64,000 bases of DNA from Zygnema cylindricum. Taxonomy: Eukaryota > Streptophyta > Zygnematophyceae > Zygnematales > Zygnemataceae. The position numbers and the translations under genes are program-made. The notes under the pieces were generated by a model. The model worked only from the letters and a program-made list of their open reading frames with translations, did no database searches and had not been told where the DNA came from. The stretch is from contig JBBHKE010003004.1 in assembly GCA_037447655.1 (NCBI GenBank), positions 1 through 64,000 of the forward strand, written 5' to 3'. Below are positions 43,941 to 56,728 of this stretch, one piece after another (the first letter of the stretch is position 1; every line of letters begins with the position of its first letter).

Positions 43941-44989
43941 TGAAACTTTGAGACCTCCATAAGTCCTCAGAGTGGACAGCTTCTAAGAAGCCTCTAGGAT
44001 AATCCTGACCCCTTTGTGTTTAAGCAAAAATAACTGACACCCTGGCAGACAAAAACTCTGACCAACTTCACCCTTGTGAAGACAAGACTCCCCTGAGTCG
44101 ATAGCAAAAAGAATCTCTGAATTTGCTCCCCTGAGCAGTAAGTTATGGAGGGTCAAAGTTGACCTTTTGTACAGAAGCTCTCTGGGAGAGAGGGTCCTAT
44201 CTTCTAATTTTTCTAAGTCCTTTCTCTCTCACAGACTCTATCTACTGATGTACGGAACCAATCAGAATTGAGTTCCGTACGCAAAAGTACAGCTGCCGGT
44301 GTACTTTATGTACGGATATTGTACGACATGGCCAAAAAGTCGACACATGTCAAATCCGGATTCGGTGCCATAATCTCCGGAGATTCCACAATCCAACGGA
44401 ATTTCGCCACGCGTCATCCGATGTGGCGATGGCCACAAACCGCCGAAATCTTCCTCCGCGATCTCGGCGCTAATCCCGGCCGTCCGATTAAATTCGGCTT
44501 TAATCGTAGCCGTAATAAATACATGCGCGGTATTTGTTTCATTTACGAAACAAATGCGCGGTACTGATTTTTGTCCGTACCGTAAGTCGTACATTATATA
44601 TTACTGGATCTATGTATCCTGTAATTCATTTCAGTTAAATGGTTTATCGCTAATATACATATGTAAATAATTATCAAACTACATGCTATGTAACACTACT
44701 GCTAGACTTAACGGTTAAGGCTACCGGCTATATCTTATCTGCCGGCCGGTAGGTACAAGGATCAAATCCTGCCGCCGGCACATACATTTTAATTAAATAT
44801 ATAAACCCTAATATAAAATTCCCGTAAACCTCAGGATAGCCAAGGTAGCCATGGCTCTAGCTTCCTCTCCAATTTCTCAGTGATTGCGACAAGTTTGAGA
44901 GTTGGAGAGAGAAGTTAGAGATAGACTGCCTCGACTTCTATATTTCTTTTCAGACCTAGAAAATACTAATAAAACCATTAGTTTCTACA
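43941..44989 (-). repeat. 5' LTR of copia F
   Basis: Partner of 38540-39588 and equal in length. Minus-strand hairpins GACTC-AGGG-GAGTC and CTTCAC-AAGG-GTGAAG are intact. Confidence 0.92.
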
Positions 44990-46240
44990 TATATGCTCAT
45001 TTTAACTTTGGTGTGCAAAAAGTTGTTTTAAGGTTTTAAAAAATAAAAGTTTTTACCCATTTTAGAAACATTTCAAAATCATCCAATACACACGGTGTGT
45101 AGTATTGGTTGGTTTACACCTTGCGTAATATGTGCACGAACATCTTTGCATTTTAGTCTAATTTTATATCTTGACCTCAGTTAACTTCAATGAATTTTAA
45201 AGGAATATGGTTACTTTTAGTGTACAAGTTATCTTTTCTAAAGTGTGAATCATGTAGTGTGTTCGCACAATTGACGTTATGTGCAAACATGTTTCCGTGA
45301 CGTAGTTTATTTGTTCACCCTTGATTCAGAATAGTTATGTACAACTTTGTTTTGTACTTCAACATTTTCGGTACAGACATTTTGAACATTACATTATTCA
45401 CATATTGTCGAAGTAAATGTGATTGACATAAACTAAACCGTACGTCTATTAGGCCTTCGGTCATAGTGTTTCATTTCACATATTATGCACAAAAGCATTG
45501 CACAAATAATATGTTCAATTCGCATCCAAAGATTTTGAAATGTAAACAAAATGCGTACCTGACTTTGTACCAATAGTTTTTCGTACATTTACGTGATGTG
45601 TTCGTACATTTCAGCACTTTAAGGGTTATCTACGAAGGGAATTTTGGCTTTTTAGGCTACATTCTCGTATATTCACGTATATTTCTGTGCAATTGTCGTC
45701 TATTTTTCATACATTTAAGTATAGTGTCCGTATACTTCCCTACTTTCGACGGTTATGATTTTAGGATTTTTTGGGTACGTTCTCGTACATTCCCGTAGAT
45801 TTCATTTATACTGCCGTAAAACTTACGTACATTTAGGTTTAAGATTTATGCATTTCTTTACTTTTTAGGGTTATCTTTAAGGGATTTTACAATTTTTAGA
45901 GTACATTATGGTGCATGCCCTACAGTCTCTTATATTTTAGTACATCGTCTTTACATTTTCCATACTTCTAAGGTTTTCAGGGTATGCTTCCCGTGTAATT
46001 TCATACATTTTTGTAAACTTCCGTAGGTTTTAGGAGTTTTTTAAAATTTTAACGGTTAAGGGGACAATTTCTATATAATTATACATGTTGTACAACGAAA
46101 AATATACGAAATTTAAAAAAATTATAAAATTGACGAATTGTAAGTAAAATACTCAAAAAGTATAAACATTTACCAATTGAACAACTATGCCTATGTTTCA
46201 TCAAAGAATTTTGTAATTATAAGATCGATATTACAAACTG
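44990..46240. repeat. AT-rich intergenic DNA with degenerate tandem units
   Basis: Between about 45570 and 46040 a unit of roughly 85-125 bp recurs. Its core is TTTTTAGG-GTACATTCTCGTACATTC, seen near 45650, 45769, 45893 and 45976. There is no gene. It may be an old satellite-like array. Confidence 0.4.
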
Positions 46241-47445
46241 ATGTGATTTTAATCATGTTCTATTGCGTTGAGCTTGTAAACCATGTATTTTACATTTACT
46301 GGTACGATGTAGGCTACGATCCTATACTTGGAATTGTCAAAGATTTTTAAACTGACCGATTTTTTCTTAAACATTAATTTGGAATCCATAAACGTGCGTA
46401 CTAGGTCATTGTACGACACACCTTTTGTAATATTTGGAAACGCTTTGTAAGTTACCAGTTCAACTTTTTTGAGTTTGTGATTTTTAGCCTGACGAATGCG
46501 TGACGAATGGCGAATGCATGACGAATGAGAGTCGTCATAAATAGTGTGAAGATTGAGCTTTCTCATAAATAGCACGGCAAATATGTGTTAAGAGATTAAT
46601 TTTGTATTTTATATTTTATTTTGTAATGTACCTCTCATGTGCAAATTTTTGGAATTTTGTTGGTAGTGCATTGTGGCACTTATCTTTATCATCCAGCGTG
46701 TAGTTGCTCTTCAATGTGTGTAAGTAAAACATGGAAGTGAATGCTTCACGAATGAATATCCAACGGTCTATTGCAATTTTGTATTGTAAGGCCAACATTT
46801 CAAGATGCTAAATTTTGATCAATGTTCTACCACTTTGAACGATGTTCTATCGCTTAGAGCGTGTAATACATGTGTTTAAATTTGAGTGGTACTAAGTAAG
46901 TTAAGATCATAAATTGAAAATCGTCAGTGATTTTCTCACCGACCAATTTTAACTTAAAATATATATTTGCGTACCATATAAGTGCGTAACTGGTCATTGT
47001 ACATTACAACTTTGTACTCCTTAAAGACGCATTGTCAAATACCAACTCATTTTTTTTAGGGTTTTTTTTTTTTGCATGACGAATGAGCATTATTGGAAAT
47101 CGTGTGACAAATGACGTGAACTAAAATAACGTGATGAAAGTGCATTACTGGAGTACTTTTGTGATTTAGGTTGTATTTTTTAATGTGTACATCATATTCG
47201 TTTTTTTTTATTTTAGTGGGTTGCTGTCCTAATACGTAAATGGTGATCAGTCACAGAAAATTTTGAAGCGAATGCTTCGTCAATAAATATCTAACGGTCA
47301 TTATTACCAACCAAAAATTAGGAGCATTTTGGCAAAATTCTCTTTAAATGTTCTCGAGCAAAATAAGAGGTATCGTGTAGTATGGAGATGTCCGGATAAG
47401 TGTAAACGACCTCACTTTTTGTCCGATGGAACTTTAACCTTAATA
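46240..47445. repeat. Two related decayed inverted-repeat elements
   Basis: 46240-46790 and 46795-47445 share TGTTCTAT, ATTGTCAAAGATTTT/ATCGTCAGTGATTTT, CGACCAATTTT, GCGTAC..GGTCATTGTAC and GACGAATGAG in order. They also match the interior of the elements at 23261 and 35800. The right end CCGATGGAACTTTAACCTT near 47420 resembles the family end. No hairpin is kept. Confidence 0.5.
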
Positions 47446-47933
47446 GTATTGTTTAACATTATAGGGGTCGAAATTTCGGGGCGCCGAATTAGTGTTATTA
47501 ACACTATTATGCAATTCATTGTGTACTTGCAACATACCTAGTCTATACCTATGTCGTAGTGTAGACGTCAAAATATGGAGCACATTAAAATACTGCCAGA
47601 AATGCTTTACGAATCCAAACTGTATCGTATTTTAAACAATCACCCTGTCGCACTAATGGAAGCAGTACTGCTGATGCCACAATTGATAAGGATATGTCCT
47701 CATGTGCATAAGTAAGGGTTTTTTTTTCTTTTGTTTTCCTGTAAAATCTAGCGCCGTACTGCCTAAGTTGCAACTGTACGAAGGAATCGCAAATTTGTAG
47801 AGTACAATTTGCGTCATCCTCGAATTTAGGATGTACGAAAATTTGTCTTCTTGTGTTTTTCGACCTACTTCCACGACAAAAAACGTCATCTTCAACCTTA
47901 CGATTAAAACACATACGCGATGTGTTTTAAAAC
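47446..47933. other. Left flank of element B
   Basis: A repeat-end word GGCGCCGAATTAGTG is near 47490. The last about 100 bp resemble 22610-22695. No gene. Confidence 0.4.
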
Positions 47934-48966
47934 TGTTGTAATTTATAAATCTTTATTTTCAGTAAATAGGGGTAAAAATAACTTAGAATATTTTTCTAAT
48001 TAGTCTACTGTAATACTTACCTTAATTAGCGCTAGTAGCAAAAAGTACAATAGAGTGCATTAAACATTTACAAGGACACGTGTCTGCAAAAGAACGTATG
48101 CAGATTTTTTGGAGTGGCGTCGACAGTCAGCCACACGCGTCACGGAGTTGACGTTTTGATTCATAGGATCGTATGAACGGGATTTGAACTGAGTATTCCG
48201 GAAATAAATGGTACAGTTCGACAGTACCATCGTCGATTGAATTTGTTCCAATAGAAGCAATTCACCTAGGACCAAAAGCGTGATTCACGAGGGACCACAA
48301 GCGTGATTCGCGTAGGACCACAAGTGACGAAGCACTTAGGTGCTTCGTACTACACGACCACTTTCGGCTGGACTTTAGCGACTTTCGCTGACTAAGCATT
48401 TGGAACGTTTTTTGTACAGTTGGAACGTTTTTTGTACGGTTCGATATCTTGAAATATATGAATAACATTGTTTTGTAGTTTAGTGTAATAAAAAAATAGT
48501 GTTCCATTAATCAAGTTTTTAGAAAGTAATAATTAGGGTTTTGAGGTACAGTGACGTTCACGTAGGATGCTTTGTCGTTAGTCAAGATAATAACCGTAGT
48601 GACGGTTACCCAAATTAGTATAGATCAGTAGATACACACTGTGTGTATATAACTTAGGACTTAGCCAATTTTATAGTATCTAGTATTGGGAATATGACTT
48701 TTTAAGGGCAATGTTTTTTTTGGAAACTTCTAGACATCATATCTTATGGTTTACAAAGTCATTTGGGCTGCAATTTTGGGAATTGTCATTTTACTGTATT
48801 GTTTATCAGTGTGGCAAATTTGAGGCCTATTGGCTATCTGAGTCATATTTTGTGTCAATTCAAAGTTGGCTGTTGAGTAGGTACTTTGATAGTTTATGCT
48901 GTTTTTCATGTCTACTTCCACTACTACTCCAGGTCCTCCTCTTGCAACGGTGGTTGTAGAACAACA
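47934..48966 (+). repeat. 5' LTR of copia B
   Basis: It contains a hairpin ACGAAGCAC-TTAG-GTGCTTCGT (48327-48348) preceded by repeated AAGCGTGATTC-CG-GGACCA words (48271-48320). Its last 59 nt encode the first residues of gag (ATG at 48908). It ends ACAACA. Confidence 0.9.
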
Positions 48967-51893
48967 GGTTATGGGCCTTTCTTCAAGAATTCCTACCTTC
49001 AATGGCCAAAAGTATGCTTATTGGGCGGCGATAGTTGAATCGTCGTTTGAAACTGCTGACTTATTTGGGGTCTTGGATGGCTCCCTTGATGAAACAAATC
49101 CATCCTGGGCAAAAAAGATTTCAATGGCAAGGAACAATCTAATTCTTTATATTTCAAAAAATTTGGTCATGTCTCGAGTGAAAATGAAGAAGGCGAGTGA
49201 GATTTGTACATCATTTAAATTTGCTTTTGAGAAAGCGAATGTTCATGAGCTGTTGGTGGCTGGAAAATTCGGGGATACAATTCTCGGGGGGACCTATGGT
49301 CGAGTATTGTGACAATTTTCGTGCCCTCATTAATGCTCACTCTTCTGCTGGGGGTCATTTCGTAAGTTTCATCAAGCAGCTCTGCTTATTAGAGGTCTCC
49401 CTAGTAGCATGATGGGTGTGTCTGTTCAATTAAAGAGTCATGATAAAGCTAGCTGGTCATTTCAGTTAGCGTTTAATCTTATATTGGAGGAAGAGACTAA
49501 TACTAAACTCCTTGAAGGAGAAGGAAAAGTTGAAGCATTTGCCACAGACTCTGACAAAAGAAATCAGATTAATCAAAACATGAGTCAATTAACCAAAATC
49601 AGAATCAGTTTAATCAAAGACATAATAGGTCATCTACTACTACTTGTTTTTATTGTTATGAGAAGGGTCATGGATACAAGAACTGTCTTAAACTGAAGAA
49701 GGCAAATGAAACAGGTTTATACAGGCCAAGTTGGCAACAAAGCCAATATCACAGAGGCTTTTCTATAAATCCTTCCCGGTGGAAATGCTCATTTCTCATC
49801 TTCTGCAACTGATGAAGATGAGTCTCTAAGCTTCAATGAGCAAGAGGAGGCGGAGCTGTTTGTTATGGCGGCTGCATTGGAGGGTCCAAAAGATGCAGGA
49901 TGGATCATGGACACGGGAGCATCTGCCCACATGTGCTGGAACAAAGCGGCTTTTATAAATCTGCAACCAACATCTCCAAGGAGTATCTACTATGCTTCTG
50001 GCATGAGTGTTCCAACCTCAGTTCAGGGTGATGTATCTTTGATGGTAAATGTGGGGGTATAGTCGGTAGAGAGTATCCTTCACAATGTTTTGTATGTTCT
50101 AGACTTTAAGAAAAATCTATTTTCTACATCAGTAGTAGAGAGCAAAGGCTTTGAAGTTGTTCTGAGAGACAGGTTGTTAGCAAGAAAGGAAAATTAGCAA
50201 TAACAAGAACTAGTGATGCTAGCAAAATGTACCGTATGGACATGGCTCAATATAAAGAAAATGATGTTCTCTACTTCAGTGTCCAATCTGACAATGAATT
50301 GTGGCATAAAAGATTATGACATATGAATTATGATAGTCTTTAGAAAATGGTGACTTCAGGAAAAGTCGAGGGAGTTTCTCTTAGTTCTCATCCTATAAAA
50401 TCATGTGATAGTTGTTCACTTGGCAAGATTCAAAAACTGCCATTTCCACAGGAAAGAGACCACAAATCAGAGAAAGCTTTGAAGCTAATACACTCTAATG
50501 TTCTTGATCCTTCACAAGTGGCTTCAGCTGGAGGCGTCCACTATATGGTTACATTCACAAATGACTACTCGAGGTACACTGAAGTCTACTTCATGCATCA
50601 TAAGAGTGAAGTGTTCACTCACTTCAAACACTGCAAAGCATGGGCGGAAAAGCTTCATGGAGTTCCAATCTTAGAGTTGAGATCGGACAATGGGGGAGAA
50701 TACACATCAAAGGAATTCGAAGAATTTCTCATTCAAGAAGGTATTAGGCACAATCTTACTGTTCCATATACACCAGAACAGAATGGTGTTTCTAAAAGAT
50801 TAAATAGGACAGTGACAAAGAGTGCTCGGTCCATGTTTGCAGATAAAAGGCTAGATTTGAAATTTTGGGCTAAAGTACTGAACTGTGCTGTTTATATTAA
50901 CAACAAAATTGCTTCTAAATCTGTTTTCACCACACCTTATGAGCTTTGGAAAGGAGAGAAACTTGGTTTTAGCCACTTTAAAATATTTGGCAGCAAGTGT
51001 TTTATTCTAGATACTTCACAAGATAGATGGAAAATGGAGGCTAAGGTCTTACCAAGAATTTTTAAGGGGTATGATGATAATGCAAAAGGATATAGAGTTT
51101 TTGAATTTGAGAAACAGAAAGTGATTATCTCTAGGAATATCTAGATTAAAGATGAACAGGATTCGGTTGACCATTTTAAAGTGCCAGATCAACCGGCAAA
51201 GGAAAGGCAAGAATATGTCATTTTTCACCATACGCAGCGAGTCTACTTTCCATAGGCAAGTGGGACACCTCTTCCTTTAGTTCATCTGGTGCCTTTACAA
51301 GATGCTTCACCAAAAGCTGCGCCTCAGGTGGAAGAAACTTCATCATACTCTGTACCAGATCAAGTAACGGTTCAAACTAAACAAAAAAATCAGAGGTTGC
51401 CGATGATCTCAACCTCAGAATTTCAGGGGGGAAAGAGACCTAGTAGCTGTCTGCAAGCAAGCTCTCACTTTGCTTTTTCTGCAGCTACAGAGGAGCCTCT
51501 AACGATCCAGGAGGCCTTCTCATCACTTGAGAGAAATCAGTGGATTGAGGCGGCAAACGATGAAATGAAGTCTATTATGGAGGTACAGACATGGGTGATG
51601 GTGGATCTTCCTCCGGGTAAAAAAGCCATTGGTAGCAAATGGGTATTCAAGGTGAATCTCAACCTGGACAACACCATCGAAAGGTATAAGGCCAGGCTAA
51701 TGGCCAAGGGGTATAATCAAAAAAAAGTTATTGACTTTGAGGAAACCTTCTCTCTAGTTGTTAGATTTCCCACTGTCAGAATTTTGCTAAGTCTAGCGGC
51801 CATAGAGAATATGGAAATATAACAAATAGATGTTAAAACTTCTTTTTTGCATGGAGAGTTAGAAGAAACCATTTATATGAAACAACTTGAAAT
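48908..51893 (+). pseudogene. Copia B gag, protease, integrase and start of RT, broken
   Basis: Gag begins MSTSTTTPGPP inside the LTR and passes through the primer-binding site as QQVMGLSSRIPTFNG. Protease DTGA is at about 49909. The integrase (50347-51144) has lost two catalytic residues: HSNVLDP in place of HTDIWGP, and a D-x35-K where E is required (GVSKRLN). RT starts at 51289-51822 (GSKWVFKVNLN). Several stops and shifts occur. The frame is cut by the nested LTR at 51894. Confidence 0.88.
48967..48977 (+). promoter_or_regulatory. Primer-binding site of copia B
   Basis: GGTTATGGGCC directly after the LTR matches the initiator tRNA-Met anticodon-arm complement for 11 bases, then diverges. 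Confidence 0.65.
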
Positions 51894-52375
51894 TGTAACA
51901 GGGTTACAGGATTCGGGTACTTAGTGGCTAAGGCTAGGCTGCTATAGTTGCGGTTCCAGAACAGCGCAGCTGTGATTCCAGACGAACGTAGCGTAGCAGC
52001 ATAACAACTTAGCGGCGTAGCAACTTAGTAGCGCCGCAACATAGCAACGCAACATAGCAACGCCGGAGAATGTAGAATGGGCGGTATAGTTTTGGAAGAA
52101 TGTTTGGATAGATCTAGGTTGACCAGGAAGGTCCACGTGTACAGTTGTATCGTACTAGGTTGACTAGCAGCTAGCTTGTTTAAATAGTCAAGTAGGCTTG
52201 TAAATAGAGGACTTCAAGTAGACCTACGCAGCAAGCGCAACCTTGTACTCTCTTCCAAGTAATAAAGCGCAACCTTGTCTGCCAGTGCTGTGTGCTCTTA
52301 CTGATGTTACAGGAAGATCCTTCTAGTGTCTGCTGTGCATTGTGGCGTGCTGTGTGCTATATTGTCCCAACTACA
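51894..52375 (+). repeat. 5' LTR of the chromovirus
   Basis: It contains a run of GCAACATAGCAACG-like microrepeats near 52000-52070 and CTTCCAAGTAATAAAGCGCAACC near 52253, with AATAAA as a possible polyadenylation signal. Confidence 0.9.
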
Positions 52376-52376
52376 C

Positions 52377-52387
52377 TGGTATCGGAG
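52377..52387 (+). promoter_or_regulatory. Primer-binding site of the chromovirus
   Basis: TGGTATCGGAG lies one base after the LTR. It matches the complement of the initiator tRNA-Met 3' end (TGGTATCAGAG) with one mismatch. This contrasts with the copia elements, which use the anticodon arm. Confidence 0.8.
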
Positions 52388-52409
52388 GGATTTCTCGTGA
52401 CTCGACAGC

Positions 52410-53318
52410 ATGGATGAACACGGTGTATCCACTACAGAAATGTTGGCGCAAGTTCTGAGGGAGTTAGAAAGTGTGAGATTGCTGAACGCGCAGCTGAGCA
52501 ACACCGTCGCTGCCTTAGAGTCTCGTCTTAGGGAGCGCCCTTATGGAGGAATAGAGAGAGACTTCAGGAGACCGAAATTAAGGCTTCCCGACGAGTTTGA
52601 CCCTGCAAGACACAAGAACCTTGACACATGGCTATTCTCTGTTGCGAACTATCTCGAGAATTTTCCAAGCCTATCGGATCGTGAGAAGATTCACAACGCG
52701 GGTGGTCTTCTTAAAGGGACAGCGGGGGCATGGTGGAGGACATTGGTGGAGGACGATGAAATACCGACCGTCTGGGCGCTCTTCGTTCAACTTCTCCGCG
52801 ACACTTGATTGCCCGTCAACACGTTGAAGGCGGCGAGAGATAAGATCGCACTATTGAAGCAACGAACTTCCGTGATGGATTTTACGCAGCGGTTCTTGGA
52901 GTGCAAAGTTCAAATACCTACGATGACGAAGGATGAAGCCGTGGATCGCTACGTGAAGGGGCTTAAATCATCTATTCGTAGGGATGTGGAACAATAGCTT
53001 GCTCGGGAAAGCACGACTCCTACTCTCTCGGCAATCATCCAGTTTGCTGAGCGGACCGATTCGGTCGACTTAAACCTTCGGAGACCTTATCACTACGGGT
53101 CGAGCAGTAGCGTAGGAAACCGACGAGACAAAGGTCCAACCCCCATGGATCTCGGCGCAAATAATGAGGATAAGGAAGTGGTCAACGTCCTGCGGAGAAA
53201 GAAGAAACCTACCAAGACCAAAACCAATGACTTATCCCCTAAGGAAATCCAGCGGAGGAGGCAAAATGGCCTATGCTTCCAGTGCGGTTCCCCAAATCAT
53301 ATGGCTCGAGAATGTTAA
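52410..53318 (+). pseudogene. Chromovirus gag with CCHC knuckle, broken
   Basis: It starts MDEHGVSTTEMLAQVLREL. A coiled-coil-like N-terminus is followed by the retrotransposon gag core (LKGTAGAWWRTLVEDD). A stop at 52806-52808 interrupts it, and the frame continues through VMDFTQRFLECKVQIP to another stop near 52998. The knuckle C-F-Q-C-G-S-P-N-H-M-A-R-E-C is at 53274-53315 with a stop right after. Confidence 0.85.
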
Positions 53319-53343
53319 AAACGGAAAGGTCCAAAAAAGGGAA

Positions 53344-55320
53344 AACTTATCGTTATGAGGTTAGCCGGTGAAGGAGGAGAACCTTTGATATTTCTGGGTC
53401 AAATTGGAATGAGCGCGGCTAACTTCATGGTGGACTCCGGAGCATCGGGGAACTTCATTAACGAGGCAACGGTGAAAAGGTTGAAACTTCCTCTTGAGGT
53501 ACTAAAAGACCATCAGTCACTACAATTTGCCGACCGAAGTTCCTTATCGATTACCCATCGTACCCCGAGGTTACGCGTCGGCATTGAGAAAATCTGATGG
53601 TAGGACACGCTTCATATATTACCTCTTGGGGACCATGAAGTAATCTTGGGGAAACCGTGGCTACAAAAATGGAATCCGACGATCGATTGGAGAAGTGGCG
53701 CCATGAGAGTGAACAAAGGTGAAGAAGAGTTTGAGGTAAAAGCGGGAGTGGCTGGTAAGGAAGCGAAAGAGGGACGCCTGCTTTCGGCCTTACAGTTGAA
53801 GATGGCACTCATGGAGGGGAAACAATTAGTATGGCGATCGTTCAGCTAATGGAGGAGGCGAAGGAGGAGATTCCGGAAGAATGGAAGAAGAAGGACCCCG
53901 ACTTCGATTCAAAAGAGAGGGACGACCTAGGAAAGACTTCCCAAGAGGCCCCGGAAGTCGTGACAAAACTTCTCCAGGAGTACGTAGACGTATTTCCCCC
54001 TAAGCTCCCTGAAGGATTACCTCCAAAGCGCGAGGTAGACCATAAGTTAGAGCTTGTTCCCGGAGCGGTACCCCTAAGTAATCGGATGTACAAGATGAGT
54101 TACACCGAGTTAGACGAGCTCAAAAAGCAACTCTAGGAGTTGGTTGAAGCCAGAGCAATCGAACCGAGCAAGTCACCGTATAGAGCCCCCGTTCTTTTCG
54201 TAAACAAGAAATATGGCGATTTACGTATGTGTATAGACTAGCGAGCGCTAAACAAATTAACGGTGAAGAATGCGTACCCTTTACTGAGGATTGACGAGTT
54301 ATTGGAGCGACTGCGCGGACTAAATATTTTTCCAAGATAGACTTACGGAGCGGCTACCACCAGATCAGAATTGCCGAGGAGGATGTGGAAAAGACAACAT
54401 TTAGAACTCGGTACGGTCATTTTCAGTTTCGGGTAATTGCGTTCGGGTTGACTAATGCACCAGCAACTTTTATACATTTAATGAATTCCATCTTTCGGCA
54501 ATATCTGGACCCGTTTGTAATCGTCTTCCTAGACGACATCCTGGTGTATAGCCGAATGCAGGAGGAACATATAAAGCATCTGCGGACAGTCCTGCAAGTC
54601 CTTCGGGAAAATAAGTTGTACGCAAAGAAAAGCAAATGTGATTTCTTAAAGGAGAAAATTGATTTTCTGGGCCATGTGGTGAGCCAAGACGGAATCGCAG
54701 TGGATCCGAACAAAACGAAGGCAGTGAAGGAGTGGCCGCAGCCGGCGAATACTACAGAATTAATGAGCTTTCTAGGATTATGCTGCTACTATCGCCGTTT
54801 TGTCGAAGGTTTCACAAAAATCGCTACACCCTATATCGAGTTACTCAACAATGACGTGCCGTATGAGTGGAAATCAGCGCAAGGGGCACCTTTTAACACG
54901 CTAAAGGAGCGGTTGGTCACCTCCCCTGTGTTAGCTGTTCCCGACCCGGACTTACCTTGGACGATAATCACCGACGCCAATGATACGGCTATTGGAGCAA
55001 TCCTTATGCAAGATCAAGGAAAAGGCCTTCAACCCATTGCCTATGACAGTCGAAAACTAAAGGCAGCAGAGCTTAACTGGGCCACCCATGAAAAAGAGAC
55101 TATTGCGATCATCAATTCGCTGGAAGTTTGGAAATGTTACATCCAAGGAAAACGGATCACAATTATCACGGATCACCACGCCCTATAATATCTGCAAACC
55201 CAGCCGAAGTTGTCTAAGAAACAAGTGCGATGGATGACGTTTCTTCAGACCTTGGACCGGAACTTGTCATCGAGTTTAAGCCGGGTAAGGCAAACCCGGC
55301 GGATGCGCACTCAAGAAGAC
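53344..55320 (+). pseudogene. Chromovirus protease, RT and RNase H, broken
   Basis: The aspartic protease has VDSGASGNFI near 53433. The RT starts with PPKREVDHKLELVPGA, has a stop in place of the tyrosine of the usual CIDYRALNK motif near 54240, a shift near 54330, and the FLDD catalytic aspartates at 54532-54537. RNase H has TDAND (about 54970) and ITDHHAL, followed by a stop at 55186-55188. Confidence 0.87.
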
Positions 55321-55610
55321 CCACAGTCGCTGCGCCAGTAGCGTAGCAACGACCGCAAGCATCGCATCATTTAAACATGAACTGTGTGAAAGAGAAAATC
55401 GCAGCGTCGACCGCAGCGCAAGATCCGAAACTCAGCGCAGTCACCAGTACTGTGCAAGTGGACGAATAGTGGTTAAGCAGAATAAAGGCCGCCTACGGCG
55501 ACGACGACACACTGAATGAACTCATTAATCGTAAGGTACTAATTTGAACGGCCAACGGTATGTGACAATACAGACCGAGTAAAACAATACGACTGTATGT
55601 TCCGACAAAT

Positions 55611-56687
55611 ATGGAGTTACGTCATACGATTATTAAAATGAGTCACGATGAGCCGCTCAGTGGACATTTTGGGCGGGATAAAACAATCCCGCGTGTTGCT
55701 AAGGCGTATTACTGGCCGAGCATGACTCGCGACATTGCCGAATATGTCCGAACGTGGGACTCTTGTAAGAAGAACAAATCGGAACCAGGGCAACAAGGTC
55801 TGTTACAACCCTTTCCCATACCATCTAATCCTTGGGAAGCAATTTCGATGGACTTCATCGTAGCTCTTCCGCTGACGAAGTAGGGCTACGACTCAATCTT
55901 CGTCGTCGTGGATTACTTAACGAAAATGGCCCATTTCTTACCTACGTCCACCACAGCCACTACACTAGATATCGCGCACTTATTCTTTCGAGAGATATTC
56001 CGCCATCACGCACTTCCGAAGAGGATCGTCAACGACCGCAATCGCAAATTCGTGAGCCACTATTGGCGAAATCTATTTGCGCTGTGTGGCACACAGTTGG
56101 CCATGTCCACAGCTTACCACCCTCAAACTGATGGTCAGACTCAAAGGGTGAATCGAACTCTGGAGGAGGCGTTGCGGGCTTATGTCTTGGTGCACCAAAA
56201 AGATTGGGTGGACCATTTTACGGCGATCGAGGTGGCGTACAACACTGCGGTGCACTCCTCTACGAATGCTACGCCATTCTCACTAAATGGACGACAGCCC
56301 ACTCTTCCCCAAAACTTATTGGTAGCGGATTGCCATACGCCGGCAGCTCTAGATTTTGCCAAAACGCTGCAACAAAACTTAGAAAAGGCGACCAAGGTAC
56401 TACTGTTAGCAAAAGATCCCCAAAAGTCGCAGGCCGACACTCACCGGAAGGACGGCATCTTTGGCGTGGGAGAAAAAGTTCGCCTTAATATGGCAAACCT
56501 CTCTTTGCCGGGTGCCCTCTCTAAGAAGTTGGCACCGAAATTCACGCGCCCATTCACAGTTCTTTTCCGTGTGGGCGAAGTGGCTTATAAGTTGGATATT
56601 CTGAAGGACTGGCATATCCATAATGTCTTCCATGTTTCACTCCTTAAACCATTGCGGGACCCTGATTCGGTGTTTCCTAATCCATGA
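55611..56687 (+). pseudogene. Chromovirus integrase, broken and catalytically changed
   Basis: The zinc-binding HHCC region (SGHFGRDKT...CxxC) is followed by the core with SMDFIVALP and VNDRNRKF. A TAG stop is at 55881-55883. In the D-x35-E motif the third residue is Q (GQTQRVNRT; CAA at 56142-56144), so even a repaired frame would lack the catalytic glutamate. The C-terminal part ends HNVFHVSLLKPL. Confidence 0.87.
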
Positions 56688-56728
56688 CGAAATACTCCTT
56701 TACCACCAGTTCACGGTACCTCGAAAGA

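Larger units (their letters stand above)
38540..44989 (-). mobile_element. Copia element F, same family as A, gag broken
   Basis: It has 1049-bp LTRs at 38540-39588 (3') and 43941-44989 (5'), with TG...CA ends. About 14 differences between them were seen by eye. The primer-binding site is at 43926-43940, and gag and pol frames and a polypurine tract are present. The flanking 5-mers are TCTCG (left) and TATAT (right), so there is no target duplication. This suggests recombination with another copy or loss of a flank. Confidence 0.95.

Noticed and set aside
38540-44989. Element F as a competent autonomous copia
   Set aside because: Despite the long pol frame, gag is frameshifted before the zinc knuckle and a TAG stop follows.
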